Positions 31,242 through 40,911 of a DNA stretch of 64,000 nt are shown here, in pieces; within the stretch, counting starts at the first letter, position 1; every line of letters starts with the position of its first letter. A program made the position numbers and the translations under genes. Origin of the DNA: Alphaproteobacteria bacterium (GTDB taxonomy: Bacteria; Myxococcota_A; UBA796; GCA-2862545); the NCBI GenBank assembly GCA_020632875.1, contig JACKET010000001.1, forward strand, positions 496,001-560,000. Direction: 5' to 3'. The notes below the pieces were generated by a model. It saw only the letters and a list, made by a program, of their open reading frames with translations. It was not told the origin of the DNA and did no database searches.

Positions 31242-32555
31242 ATGGCGTGGCTCGCCCTGTCTCTCGTGGCCTGCTTCGAGCCCGTCCGCGAGCCCGCGGT
31301 CGAAGCGGATACCGACACCGACACCGACACGGATACGGACACCGACGTCGACGCAGACTCCGATGCCGATGCCGACGGCGTCGAGCTCGGCCTCCCGCCG
31401 CGGATCAACTTCGGCACCGTTCCCGTCGGGTGCGACTCGATCAAGCGCCTCCGCATCGACAGCCTCGGAACCGCCGACCTCGAGGTCTTCGGGGTCACCG
31501 CGGGCGGCGCCTTCACCGTGGTGGGCGACGACCAGCACGTCGTCCCCCCCGGCGAGAACGTCCGGGTCGACATCCGTTTCGCGCCCGTCCAGGAGAACGA
31601 CTACACCGGTGCGCTCACGGTCTCGTCCAACGGCGGGCAGGGCTCCGTCGAGGTGATCGGCACCGGCGGCCCGTCCGGCCTCGTCGAAGACGTGTACATC
31701 CAGACGAGCAACCCCATGGCCGACGTGCTCCTCGTGGTCGACAACTCGTGCTCGATGACCGAAGAGCAGCAGGTCCTCAACGACAATGCGGGCGATCTGC
31801 TCGTCGAGCTCGACGTGCTCGCGGCCGACTACCAGATCGCCGTCATCACCACCGACATGGACGACCCCGCCCACCGCGGCAGGTTCGTGGGGCCGATGGT
31901 CACGAACGCCACGCCCAATCGGCTCCAGGTGCTGCGCGGCCAGATCGACCAGGGCATCAACGGCTCCGGCAACGAGCGTCCGCGCGACACGGTGGGGCTC
32001 GCGCTCTCCCCGCCGCTGATCAACAACAACAACGCCGGTTTCCTGCGGTCCGGCGCCCAGGTCACCACCATCGTCCTCACCGACGAAGACGACGTCGCGT
32101 CGGTCATCTCGGTGAACGACTTCATCACGCAGTACGAGGCGCTCCAGGGCGACCCCGCGCTCACGAGCTTCACGGGCATCGCAGGGCCGTCCGGCGGGCT
32201 CCTCGACTGCACCTCCGCGGTCACGGGCGTCAGCGCCGCGCCCGCTCCGAACCTCCACCAGACGGCCCTCGGCACCGGCGCCGGCATGTTCGACATCTGC
32301 CTGCCCTCGTGGGACTTCAGCCTCGTCGGCCTCGCGCACGTCGCGACCGGCCACCAGCTCGTCTTCCCGCTCTCCGACGTGCCGGCGAACCCGAACCAGC
32401 TCGAAGTGCGCGTCGAAGGCGTGCTCGCGCCCACCTCCACGACCGACGGCTACACGTACCTCAACGGGGTCGTCATCCTGCTCGGGACGTGGATTCCCGC
32501 GGCGGGCGAAGAGGTCCGGATCACGTACGAGACCAACAACGCAGGGTGCCCCTGA
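31242..32555 (+). CDS. vWA lipoprotein with Asp-Thr repeat linker and HYDIN/ASPM-like domain
   Basis: 437 residues. Lipobox in MAWLALSLVACFE, then a (DT)n stretch at about residues 25-40 (VEADTDTDTDTDTD) merging to DADSDADADG. A DUF1573/HYDIN-like Ig domain follows (INFGTVPVGCDSIKRL, VRVDIRFAPVQENDYTGALTV). Then comes a vWA-like domain with a modified MIDAS (VLLVVDNSCSMTEEQQ; the third-position acidic and Ser residues are present, with Asn-Ser-Cys in between) and TIVLTDEDD. Cell-surface protein, likely multidomain adhesin or structural. SD GGGAGG precedes the ATG by 6 bp. Encoded after the kinase, 34 bp away. Confidence 0.8.
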   Translation: MAWLALSLVACFEPVREPAVEADTDTDTDTDTDTDVDADSDADADGVELGLPPRINFGTVPVGCDSIKRLRIDSLGTADLEVFGVTAGGAFTVVGDDQHVVPPGENVRVDIRFAPVQENDYTGALTVSSNGGQGSVEVIGTGGPSGLVEDVYIQTSNPMADVLLVVDNSCSMTEEQQVLNDNAGDLLVELDVLAADYQIAVITTDMDDPAHRGRFVGPMVTNATPNRLQVLRGQIDQGINGSGNERPRDTVGLALSPPLINNNNAGFLRSGAQVTTIVLTDEDDVASVISVNDFITQYEALQGDPALTSFTGIAGPSGGLLDCTSAVTGVSAAPAPNLHQTALGTGAGMFDICLPSWDFSLVGLAHVATGHQLVFPLSDVPANPNQLEVRVEGVLAPTSTTDGYTYLNGVVILLGTWIPAAGEEVRITYETNNAGCP

Positions 32556-32569
32556 GGGTGTCGGAAGCG

Positions 32570-35500
32570 CTAGTCCTCGAACCTTTGTGACAGCAGCACC
32601 TGCTGCAGGCGCAGCAGATCGAGCTGATGCCCCCGGCCCTGGCCCCACAGGGCGCACTGGCGGGCCATCTCCAGCAGCAGCAGCTCCTGGGCGGGGCCGG
32701 CGGCTTCGAGCCCGTCCTTCACGATCGCGTGGTCGGTGTTGAGCGCGAGCACGATGCGGCTGCGGGACCCCGCGCCCGTGTCGAGCGTGACGGGGGCGGC
32801 GCGGCCCATCTGACCCGCGTGGGCCTGCGCTTCGACGTTGCGGGGCAGGGCGGCGTTGAGCCGGTCGAGGATGCCCTGCAGGGAGGGGACCTCCTCCTGG
32901 GGCTCGGCGCCGACCTCCTCCTCGGGGGGAGGGGGGAGGACGACGTCGGGGGGCGGCTGCGGACGGCGCGCGGGCGCGGTGTCGAGCCACCGGTCGAGGG
33001 TGCCCCACGTGCGGCCGTCATCGCCGAAGACCTCGACCTGGCGGGCCAGCTGGAGGGCCGTGCCCGTGAGACGCCCGCGCTGGTGGGCGCGCCAGCAGAA
33101 CGACCACGCGTAGAGCTGGGCGGAGCGCTTGGTGTCGTCGGGCAGGCGCTGCTTCAGGGTGTCGACGAGCTGGGCGTACATCCGCAGGCCCGTGAGCTGC
33201 ACGAGCTGGCGCTCGTCGGTCGACAGGCGATGGCCGCCGTGCAGCGGCCACAGCAGGCCGTGGCAGGGGATGCGCTCGTCGAGCTCGGGCAGCCCGATGA
33301 GCTGGCCGGTCGTGCGGAGCAGGATGCCGCAGGTCGCGTCGTACGGGAGCCGCAGCCCGAGCCAGCCGCGCAGGCGGGCCTCGGTGATCTCGGTGCGGAG
33401 CAGCCAGCCCTCGTCGGACGTCTCGGCGAGGCTGCGCCACACGTCGGGGTGGTCGTCGTAGCGGAGGCGGGTGCCGTGGTCGGGGCTGATGGCCTGGTAC
33501 TCGGCGAGCGTCACGGCGAAGGTGCGCGGCTCGGCGACCACGACGCCGTTCGCGGCGGCGACCCGCGCGTTCGCTTCGTTGCGCAGGCGCTCGATCGACC
33601 AGCGCGCGCCGCCGTCGCTCGGCAGCAGCAGGGCGTGCTGGAGCCCGCCGGGAACGACGTTCGCGAGGTGCAGCAGCGCGACGCGCCCGAGCCCACGCAC
33701 GCGCTCGATGCTCGCGTCGAAGGCGTACTGGTCCCACGTGTTGTCGGCCTCCGTGCGGCGGAGGCCGTCGTACAGCTCCTGCCAGGCCTCGGCGAGGTCG
33801 AGGCGGTCGGCCTCGCGACGGCGGATGGCGACGAGCTCCGGGAACGGCTGCTCGTCGGTCTCCCAGTGGGCATCCTCGGTGCGCGGGGCCTTGTGGCGCG
33901 CGACGTACACGAGGTGGGTGAAGTGGGCGTCGCGGTAGGTCGTGCGGTCGGAGATCCACACCCACCGGTGCCCGATGCGAGCCACCGCGAAGAGCGGGTT
34001 CGAGTCGACGCCGTAGGGCGCGAGGTGCCCGTAGCCGAAGCGCTTCTCGAGCGGCTCCATGCGCGCGTAGCCCTCGGGATCCTTGATCCACGCGACCTCG
34101 CCGGACTGCAGCAGCCCGAGGAAGCCGTCGAGATCGAGCGGGCCGAGGTGTGTGTCGACGAGCGGGACCTTGCGCAGGCGCACGGGCCAGGAGTGGGGGA
34201 GCGACGCCTCGAGGCACACGGTGGCGTCGGGGTGCCGCGTGCGGCCGACGGGGTGGGGGTCTTCGCGGAACTGCGGGAGCGACTGGGTCGCGAGCAGCGC
34301 GGCGAGCAGGCGGGCGTCGGGCTCGTCGTCTTCGGGGGCCGCGAGCTTCCAGGCGGCATCCAGCGCGCGCCGGGCGACCTCGTCGTCGAGCGTGGCGCCG
34401 CCCGCCGCGGTCTCGACGATCAGGCTGACGCCCGGCATGTACATCGGCACGCCGATCTCGTAGGTGGCGGGCCGGTCGGACATCCCCTGCGTCCAGACGT
34501 GGGTGTCGTCGACCGACCCGGTGGCCTGGGTCTTCCCGTCGTACCGCACGAGGAAGGGGACCCCCGGACGGCCGTTGCCCCACGCCGGCAGCCGGCCGGA
34601 AACGTGCAGCCGGATGGTCAGCGAGCCCACCGGCAGCGGGACGGTGATCTCGCGGATCTCGTTGCCCCGCTCCATCACGCGGAGCACGAAGTCGATGTCG
34701 GACGGCCCGTTCAGGCGGTGCAGCTGCGCGTGGGGCAGCTCGCGGCCGAGGGTGTTCGCCTCGCCCTCCTTCAGGCGCAGCACGCGGAACGGGAACCGCA
34801 GCGGATCGGCGGCCTCACCGAGGTCTTTGCTGACCTCGGGGGTGCACCAGAACAGCGGCTCGCCGTCGAGGTCCTGCAGCCGCTCGACGGTGGTGTGTCC
34901 GCGGGGGCCCACGAGCAGCAGCACCTCGGGCAGCGGCTCGTACTCGATCTTCGGGCCCTCGTCCTCGCTGCGCTCTTCGGCGACCTCGGCGGGCACGGGC
35001 GGCAGGGTGGGCGGCACGTAGCGCTCGTTCACGCGCTTCAGCAGGCGCGTGGCGTGGGGCTGCACCTTGTGGAGCATCTGCGTGAAGCGCACGTCCTGCA
35101 CGATGTCGGAGTGGTCGGCGGTCTTGCGCAGGTTGTCGTCGCAGATGACGCCGACGAGCGGCTCGGGCGAGAGCTGCTCGAGCGGGGCCTGAGTGATCCA
35201 CACGCCGCCCACGACCATCCGGAAGCCGCGCGGGGCGTGGGGCGAGGTGTGGAGCGCGATGACGCCGCGGCGGTCGCCGTCGTCGAACTGCTCCTGCGCG
35301 CGGGCCCCGAAGATCTCGATGTTCCGCGTGGCCCGGAAGCCGAACGGCGCGTTGCCGTTGAGCAGGATCGGCACGGGCGTGTAGAGGCACTTGTCTTCGA
35401 TGAGCTTGCCGACGTCGAGGTGCTGCGTGTTCGAGAACCGCCCGAAGAGCCCGCCCAGCAGGCCCGAGCTCCACTCGGCCACGAGGTACGTGCCGTCGAT

Positions 35501-35953
35501 CGGGTTCTCGGAGAGCCCGATGTCGCCTTCGCCGCCGGCATCCATGTCGAGGCGCACGGTCTTCTTGCCGTCGCCCGACTCGAGGCGGATGGACTTCGGC
35601 TTGCGCTGGAGGATGGCGTTGATGCCGACGGCGAGCTGCACCATGTGCCGGATGCGCTTGTCGGAGCGGTCGGCGAACAGGTAGTCGAACAGGTTCTCGA
35701 GGTGGCGCTTCTCGAGCGGAGGCGCGCCGACCCACGCGATGAGGATGCTGTTCTTCCGCGCGTCGACGGCCATGTACGTGGCGCCCGCGAAGATGGCGCC
35801 CTGGATGATCTCCAGGACGTACTGGCGGGCGTCGCGCAGCGCGAACTCGCGCTGCTTCTCGATGGCCTTCTCGCGGGAGAGCGTGAAGTGCCGGCGCTCG
35901 ACGAAGGCGCCAGGGGCCCTCGACCGCTCGAGGAGCTCGTCCAGACCGCTCAT
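32570..35953 (-). CDS. 1127-residue partner of an Hsp90-like ATPase (degenerate GHKL-like N-terminus)
   Basis: Very large soluble protein. Residues 20-120 resemble a GHKL ATP-binding domain that has lost key residues: the N-box position is VLEIIQGAIFAGATYM (Glu kept, catalytic-site Asn replaced by Gln-Gly), and the DxGxG loop is absent, while AVGINAILQRKPKS resembles a lid region. The remaining about 900 residues have no recognised domain. They contain a Pro-rich segment (PPPDVVLPPPPEEE) before a C-terminal helical part. It starts at 35953 with ATGA overlap to the Hsp90-like gene upstream, so the two are produced together. Function unknown; the sequence suggests an evolved duplicate of the ATPase with added large domains. 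Confidence 0.7.
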   Translation of the reverse strand: MSGLDELLERSRAPGAFVERRHFTLSREKAIEKQREFALRDARQYVLEIIQGAIFAGATYMAVDARKNSILIAWVGAPPLEKRHLENLFDYLFADRSDKRIRHMVQLAVGINAILQRKPKSIRLESGDGKKTVRLDMDAGGEGDIGLSENPIDGTYLVAEWSSGLLGGLFGRFSNTQHLDVGKLIEDKCLYTPVPILLNGNAPFGFRATRNIEIFGARAQEQFDDGDRRGVIALHTSPHAPRGFRMVVGGVWITQAPLEQLSPEPLVGVICDDNLRKTADHSDIVQDVRFTQMLHKVQPHATRLLKRVNERYVPPTLPPVPAEVAEERSEDEGPKIEYEPLPEVLLLVGPRGHTTVERLQDLDGEPLFWCTPEVSKDLGEAADPLRFPFRVLRLKEGEANTLGRELPHAQLHRLNGPSDIDFVLRVMERGNEIREITVPLPVGSLTIRLHVSGRLPAWGNGRPGVPFLVRYDGKTQATGSVDDTHVWTQGMSDRPATYEIGVPMYMPGVSLIVETAAGGATLDDEVARRALDAAWKLAAPEDDEPDARLLAALLATQSLPQFREDPHPVGRTRHPDATVCLEASLPHSWPVRLRKVPLVDTHLGPLDLDGFLGLLQSGEVAWIKDPEGYARMEPLEKRFGYGHLAPYGVDSNPLFAVARIGHRWVWISDRTTYRDAHFTHLVYVARHKAPRTEDAHWETDEQPFPELVAIRRREADRLDLAEAWQELYDGLRRTEADNTWDQYAFDASIERVRGLGRVALLHLANVVPGGLQHALLLPSDGGARWSIERLRNEANARVAAANGVVVAEPRTFAVTLAEYQAISPDHGTRLRYDDHPDVWRSLAETSDEGWLLRTEITEARLRGWLGLRLPYDATCGILLRTTGQLIGLPELDERIPCHGLLWPLHGGHRLSTDERQLVQLTGLRMYAQLVDTLKQRLPDDTKRSAQLYAWSFCWRAHQRGRLTGTALQLARQVEVFGDDGRTWGTLDRWLDTAPARRPQPPPDVVLPPPPEEEVGAEPQEEVPSLQGILDRLNAALPRNVEAQAHAGQMGRAAPVTLDTGAGSRSRIVLALNTDHAIVKDGLEAAGPAQELLLLEMARQCALWGQGRGHQLDLLRLQQVLLSQRFED

Positions 35954-37710
35954 GCCGTCATCCCCAGGCGCGCGTGCGCGACGGTGAGGAGGTGCCGGTA
36001 GACCTTCGGCCCCTCGATGTCTTCGGTGTGCAGCAGCGCGCTCGCGAGCCCGGCCGCGGCGAGCCACGGGTTCTCGGTGCTGGCGAGCAGCTGCGCGCGG
36101 AACAGCGGGTGGTACCGGTTGATGAGCATCCGCCGGAACGTGAGGAACGCGGGCACCCACGACCAGAGCCCGCCGGGCGACGGGCGCTGGAACACCTTCT
36201 CGGTCGGGTTGCCGTTCAGCACGAGCGCTTCGGTCGTACCGGACTCGGGCCCGCCGAAATCCCCGATGCGCACGTCGCGGATGCGCCAGCCCACCGCCTT
36301 CTGGAGGAGCTCTTCGGTGTGCTGGAGCAGCTTGCGCTCCTGGTCGTCGAGCTCGTCGCTGTGCAGCACCTGCGGGAGGACGTACACGTCTTCGGCGCGT
36401 TGCAGGGTGCGCTGGCTCCAGAAGTACAGCAGCGGACGCGGCGCCGTGATCGTGAGCAGGTCGCGCACCGCGGGGGTGTCGGCGAGGATCTCGAGCTGGA
36501 AGGCGTCGTGCACGGCGCGATTGAGCGGCGTGGCGCCCTCGCCGAGCAGGATGGCCCCGATCTTGCGGGCACAGGCCTCGGCGGCGTTCAGGCTCACCGG
36601 CTCGCCGAGCACGCTGCGGAACATCGCGTTGTCGCCGGCGTCGGTGACCTTCTGCCGCACGTCCTCCTCGTCGCAGAGGCGCGCGAGGTGGGCCTGCCAG
36701 ACGGTGGCGTCCTCGCCGGACCGGACGGCCGTGGCGAGCCGCTCGAGCAGCGCGTCGGCGAGCTGGAGGCGGGCCTCCAGCACCACGCCCATCGCCTTCT
36801 CCCAGTGGTTGTCCTGGAGGACGTTGTCGCGGGTGAGGGTGTGCTCGAGCGCGTCGTTCTTCACCTTGAAGACGAGGTGGCGCAGACGGTCTTCGAAGTG
36901 CCCGAGCGCGTCGACGTTGCGCGTGCGGAGGAGCGTCAGGCCGCCGTTGTAGTACCCGTAGAGCGGCTGGCTCGCGATGCCGACGATGGCCTCGACGTCG
37001 TCCTTCCGGACGCGGACGGCGATGTCGGCGTCGACGTCGAGGGGACGGTTCACCGCCTCGGGGCCCCGGTTCTCGACGGCGGCGGCCTGCTCGCCCTCGA
37101 AGGCCGCGAACGGGTCGTCTTCGTCGACCTCTTCGACGAGCGCGCCTTCGGTGCGGTCCCAGAACGTGATGGGGACGTTCGAGTGCTCACACCAGTAGGT
37201 GAGGATGAAGCGGGCCTCTTCGACGAACTTGTCGAGCTCTTCGCGGCTCATGCGCTTGAACAGCGTGATCTTCGTGCCGTCGACGGGCTCGTCGATGCGG
37301 ACCTTGTCGAAGCTGCGGTCGCGGTGGAACAACAGCTCCCAGTTCTCGCCGTGCCGCCCCGTGCGGAGGAGCACCGCGTCGGGCAGGATCGCGAAGATCG
37401 ACGTGAACCCGATCCCGAACTTGCCGATCTTCGTGAGATCGCCTTCTTTCGCCGACGCGAACAGCCGGGTGAGCTGGTTGTCGATGATCTCGCCATCCAT
37501 GCCCTCGCCCCAGTCCTCGACGTGGATCCGCGTGACCCCTAGGGCCTCGCCGGGCTTGGGCAGGTCGAAGTCGACGCTGACGGCGATGCGCGGAGACCCC
37601 GCGTCGATCGAGTTCTGGACCAGCTCGCGGAGGAAGTCGAGCGGCCGCGCGAACTGGTTCACGAGGTTGGCGAGCGCCTGTTCTGCGAGATTCTCGTGCG
37701 GGTCGGACAT
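35950..37710 (-). CDS. Hsp90-like GHKL ATPase
   Basis: 586 residues from the ATG at 37710 (MSDPHENLAEQALANL). The N-terminal GHKL fold is complete: FLRELVQNSIDAGS (N-box with Glu and Asn, near residue 30), VEDWGEGMDG (DxGxG), IGKFGIGFTSIF (lid/G2) and DGTKITLF (GT motif). These bind ATP-Mg. The remainder is unlike HtpG: there is no canonical middle-domain Arg loop, and the C-terminal half contains Leu-rich helices (LLQHTEELLQKAVGW) and ends LLTVAHARLGMTA. Relatives act as chaperone-like or MutL/Sacsin-type ATPases. Cytosolic. Coupled by ATGA to the 1127-residue gene, suggesting a two-component complex. Confidence 0.82.
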   Translation of the reverse strand: MSDPHENLAEQALANLVNQFARPLDFLRELVQNSIDAGSPRIAVSVDFDLPKPGEALGVTRIHVEDWGEGMDGEIIDNQLTRLFASAKEGDLTKIGKFGIGFTSIFAILPDAVLLRTGRHGENWELLFHRDRSFDKVRIDEPVDGTKITLFKRMSREELDKFVEEARFILTYWCEHSNVPITFWDRTEGALVEEVDEDDPFAAFEGEQAAAVENRGPEAVNRPLDVDADIAVRVRKDDVEAIVGIASQPLYGYYNGGLTLLRTRNVDALGHFEDRLRHLVFKVKNDALEHTLTRDNVLQDNHWEKAMGVVLEARLQLADALLERLATAVRSGEDATVWQAHLARLCDEEDVRQKVTDAGDNAMFRSVLGEPVSLNAAEACARKIGAILLGEGATPLNRAVHDAFQLEILADTPAVRDLLTITAPRPLLYFWSQRTLQRAEDVYVLPQVLHSDELDDQERKLLQHTEELLQKAVGWRIRDVRIGDFGGPESGTTEALVLNGNPTEKVFQRPSPGGLWSWVPAFLTFRRMLINRYHPLFRAQLLASTENPWLAAAGLASALLHTEDIEGPKVYRHLLTVAHARLGMTA

Positions 37711-37788
37711 GGGGTTCCCAACGCTGAGGATCGGCATCGTATCAGCGGCAGGTGCACAGCGGGACCGGCACGTGGCTAAGCTCTCGGC

Positions 37789-40095
37789 ATGCTGGCCTCC
37801 CTCCTCGCCGCCTTCGCTGCCCCGCCCGCCTGGCTGACCGACCCCGGGCGCCCGCTGCCGCCCGTCGCGGTCGAGGGGCCCGGCGGCACGGTCGCAGCGC
37901 TCGTCCGGGCCGATGGGAGCGCGCTCGCCGCGCGAGGGCTCGACGTCCGACGCCGCGCCGACGGCACCTTCCGCGGGGGGCTCGGCTGGGTGTCGGTGCA
38001 GGCGGGCCGCGCGACGATCGCGTCGCTCGTGCGCGAGGGCTTCGAGGTGATGCCGGATCGGCGGATCGACCTCGGGCCGTATCCCACCAACGTCACCGGG
38101 CCGCTCGTCGGGGCGCCGGCGATGCGCGCCCGTCCCGAGGGCCCCACCGGGGCCGGCATCACGATCGGCAACATCGACTCGCACATCGACGTGACGCACC
38201 CGCACTTCTTCCGCGCCGACGCCGGCACGTTCCGCTGGCTCGACGTCGACGGCGACGGCGAGCTGACCCCCGGCGTCGACGGCCTCGATCGCGACGGAGA
38301 CGGGAGGATCGCGCCCGACGAGGCCCTCGAGGAGCTCGAGGCGTTCGCCTGGCGCTGGAACCCCGACACCGACGGCTTCTCGTACGATCAGAGCCCAGGT
38401 GTGCTCGACCCGCGGCGCGACTGGCTCTACCTCGACCTGAACGGCAACGGGGTGCGCGACTCCGGGCGTCCCGGGTGGAACGACGACGATCCCGGCATGG
38501 CCGAGCCCACGTTCGTGCCCGACGACGTCGACGGCGACGGGGTGATCGAGCCCGGCGAGCGCGTGTGGCAGCTCGGCAGCTCGGTGATCCGGGCGATCTA
38601 CTGGGATGGCTCGCTGTTCGCGCGCGGCCAGAACCTCTCGGCGTACGACCGCCAGGTCGAAGAGGATCGCTCGCACGGCACGGCGGTCTCGGGCATCCTC
38701 ACGGGCGGCCAGCTCCCCGCCCAGCGCCAGTTCGGCGGGCTCGCGCCGGATGCCGAGCTCGTCTTCGTGTCGCGGTACGAGGTCGAGCAGCTGTCCGATC
38801 TGCTCGACTTCATCGAGGTCGCCGAGGGTCTCGAGGTCGACGTGCTTCTCCACGAGTACGCGCCGTGGCTCGGCTATTCGCTCGATGGCACCGACCCGAT
38901 CGAGCAGGCCGTCGACCAGCTCGCCGAGCAGGGCATGGTGCAGGTGTGCGCCGCGGGCAACCTCGCCGACGCCGGCAAGCACGGCGTCCTCCGGAATGTC
39001 GGCGGGCGCGACTGGCAGACCGAGGTGATCGTCGACGAGTCCGTGGGCTCGCTGTGGCTCGAGTGGCACTACCCGGGTCCCGCCGACCGCGTGTCCTGCC
39101 GGCTGCAGAGCGAGGCGTTCGCCTTCGACCTCCCGCCGCTCGACACGCAGCTCGAAGACGGCGCGTTCCTCGGGTACCTCACGCACGACACGAGCGATGC
39201 GGGCAACTCGCGCGGCACCTTCGCGGTGTGGCGCCCCGACGGGCAGGCGCTGCCCGAGGGCGAGTGGGTGCTGACCTGCGACGTGCCCGAGCCGCTCGAC
39301 GTGTACCTCATCGACGGGTCCGGCTGGGGCCGAGGGTCGGTGTTCCGCACCGAGGATCGCTCGAAGACCATGGGCCTGCCGGCCACGGCCGAGCACTGCA
39401 TCGCGGTCGCCGCGTACTCCGGCCGCTTCGCCTACGAGGGCGAGACGCTGCACGACCTCCGCTCGTGGAGCAGCCGGGGCCCGGCCCTCGGCGGCCAGAA
39501 GTCCATGGACGTGGCTGCGCCCGACGACGCCTACGCGCCGAGCGCGTGGTTCGCGCCCAACAGCGACGGGTCCTACACGCTGTTCGGGGGCACCAGCGGC
39601 GCGGCTCCGCACGTCGCGGCCCTCGCGGCGCTCATGAAGCAGGCCGAGCCGGGCCTCTCGGGCGTCGACATCCGGCAGCAGCTCGTCGATGGCGCCGACA
39701 TCGACGGCCAGGTGGTGCCCGGCAACGGCTGGGGAGCCGGCCGGGTCGACGGCTACCGCGCGCTGTTCGGCGAAGCCGCACCTGTCGCGCCGGCGCCCGT
39801 CGCGCTCGACGTCGACTGGCGGTTCCTGCAGGGCGGGGCGCAGGTCACGGTCACCGGCGCGCCCGATCTGCGCTGGGACTTCGGCTACGACGGCGTGATC
39901 GACGCGACGGGCCCCGTGCACACCGTGAAGCCGGGCGACGTGGTGCGCATCGACGCGTACGTCGACGGCTGGCGCGTCGGCGGCACCGTGCTCGACGGAT
40001 CGCCCGCGGCGTACGAGCCCGTCCCGCGGGGCTGCGCGACGGCACCGGGCCGCGGTTGGGCCGGCTGGACGGGGCTCGTGGCGCGTCGTCGGTGA
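37789..40095 (+). CDS. Secreted subtilisin-like serine protease with MYXO-CTERM-like end
   Basis: 768 residues. Short signal peptide (MLASLLAAFAAPP). Subtilase triad: Asp in ITIGNIDSHIDVTHP (near 130), His in EEDRSHGTAVSGIL (near 292), Ser in FGGTSGAAPHVAAL (near 605). An Asp-rich EF-hand-like insertion (DVDGDGELTPGVDGLDRDGDG) lies between Asp and His, probably binding calcium. A beta-sandwich P-domain-like region precedes the Ser and another follows. The C-terminus ends in GCATAPGRGWAGWTGLVARRR, a Cys followed by a short hydrophobic stretch and an Arg cluster, as in MYXO-CTERM tags. It would be processed at the cell surface. Overlaps the next gene by GTGA. Confidence 0.88.
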   Translation: MLASLLAAFAAPPAWLTDPGRPLPPVAVEGPGGTVAALVRADGSALAARGLDVRRRADGTFRGGLGWVSVQAGRATIASLVREGFEVMPDRRIDLGPYPTNVTGPLVGAPAMRARPEGPTGAGITIGNIDSHIDVTHPHFFRADAGTFRWLDVDGDGELTPGVDGLDRDGDGRIAPDEALEELEAFAWRWNPDTDGFSYDQSPGVLDPRRDWLYLDLNGNGVRDSGRPGWNDDDPGMAEPTFVPDDVDGDGVIEPGERVWQLGSSVIRAIYWDGSLFARGQNLSAYDRQVEEDRSHGTAVSGILTGGQLPAQRQFGGLAPDAELVFVSRYEVEQLSDLLDFIEVAEGLEVDVLLHEYAPWLGYSLDGTDPIEQAVDQLAEQGMVQVCAAGNLADAGKHGVLRNVGGRDWQTEVIVDESVGSLWLEWHYPGPADRVSCRLQSEAFAFDLPPLDTQLEDGAFLGYLTHDTSDAGNSRGTFAVWRPDGQALPEGEWVLTCDVPEPLDVYLIDGSGWGRGSVFRTEDRSKTMGLPATAEHCIAVAAYSGRFAYEGETLHDLRSWSSRGPALGGQKSMDVAAPDDAYAPSAWFAPNSDGSYTLFGGTSGAAPHVAALAALMKQAEPGLSGVDIRQQLVDGADIDGQVVPGNGWGAGRVDGYRALFGEAAPVAPAPVALDVDWRFLQGGAQVTVTGAPDLRWDFGYDGVIDATGPVHTVKPGDVVRIDAYVDGWRVGGTVLDGSPAAYEPVPRGCATAPGRGWAGWTGLVARRR

Positions 40096-40907
40096 GCTGG
40101 CGCGCTTCGCAGATCTTCGGCTTCGTCGGCGCCGTGGCGGTCCAGATCGCCGTGTGGCTCGTGTACGCCTGGGTCGTCCGCACCCCGCTCCTCATGCCGT
40201 TCGTGCCGGGCGGCGCGGTGCTCGGCGCCTTCCTGTTCCTCCGGCCGGCGCGGTCGATCCCCGCCGGGTTCGCGATCCGCGACTGGGGCCGCACGCTCGG
40301 GCAGGCCTGGGTGTCGGACGGCACGACGGTCGTGTGGACGGGCGCCGCAGAGGCCCGTGAGCGCGCGCTCGAGGCCGCGCCGCTCGAGGTGTCCGACGGG
40401 CTCGAGGCGGCGGTCGTGCTCACCCCGCGGCCCGACGGGCTCCCGCCGCTCGCGCACACCGCCCGGTGGAGCCCGGTCGTCCTGATCGGCGCGTGCCTCG
40501 TGGGCCTCCCGTGGACCCTCGCGACCGCTGATCTCTCCGTGCCCATGGCGCTGGTGGGGGTCGGTGTGATGGCGCTGGCGGGGTGCCTGCTCCAGCTGCC
40601 GTGGCTCCTCCCGCTCGCCGGGCTCTCTGCGCTGCGGGCGTCGCGCGGCCGCGCGGTGCGCGTCGAGATCGCGGGCCGCGTGGTGAAGGCCGACGGTCGC
40701 ACGTTCACGCTCGGCCATCCCGACGAGCGCATCACGCGCGGCGACGGCCGGCTCGTGCTCGAGAACCCGTCCGGCCGGCTCGTCCTCCGCGGGGGGAACG
40801 CCGCCATCGACTGGCTGCACCGCGAGATCCTCCGGCGCACCGAGGTGGGCGGCGACGCCGCCGTTCCGGACGCGCTGCGGCGTGTGCAGGGCGTGCTCGA
40901 GCGCTGA
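40092..40907 (+). CDS. Integral membrane protein of unknown function
   Basis: 271 residues from GTG 40092, which overlaps the subtilase stop. Two N-terminal helices (IFGFVGAVAVQIAVWLVYAW, LLMPFVPGGAVLGAFLFL) and two in the middle (PVVLIGACLVGLPWTLA, MALVGVGVMALAGCLLQLPWLLPLAG) bracket soluble regions. The last about 90 residues are beta-rich (VRVEIAGRVVKADGRTFTLG) with a C-terminal helix. No catalytic or transport motif is recognised. Coupled with the protease, it could help its secretion or processing, but this is inference. Confidence 0.75.
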   Translation: MSWRASQIFGFVGAVAVQIAVWLVYAWVVRTPLLMPFVPGGAVLGAFLFLRPARSIPAGFAIRDWGRTLGQAWVSDGTTVVWTGAAEARERALEAAPLEVSDGLEAAVVLTPRPDGLPPLAHTARWSPVVLIGACLVGLPWTLATADLSVPMALVGVGVMALAGCLLQLPWLLPLAGLSALRASRGRAVRVEIAGRVVKADGRTFTLGHPDERITRGDGRLVLENPSGRLVLRGGNAAIDWLHREILRRTEVGGDAAVPDALRRVQGVLER

Positions 40908-40911
40908 AGGC

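Noticed and set aside
37710..39921. Upstream extension of the Hsp90-like gene as one 1323-residue protein
   Set aside because: The extension lies antisense to the subtilase, which has a full catalytic triad and a signal peptide; ATG 37710 begins the GHKL domain.
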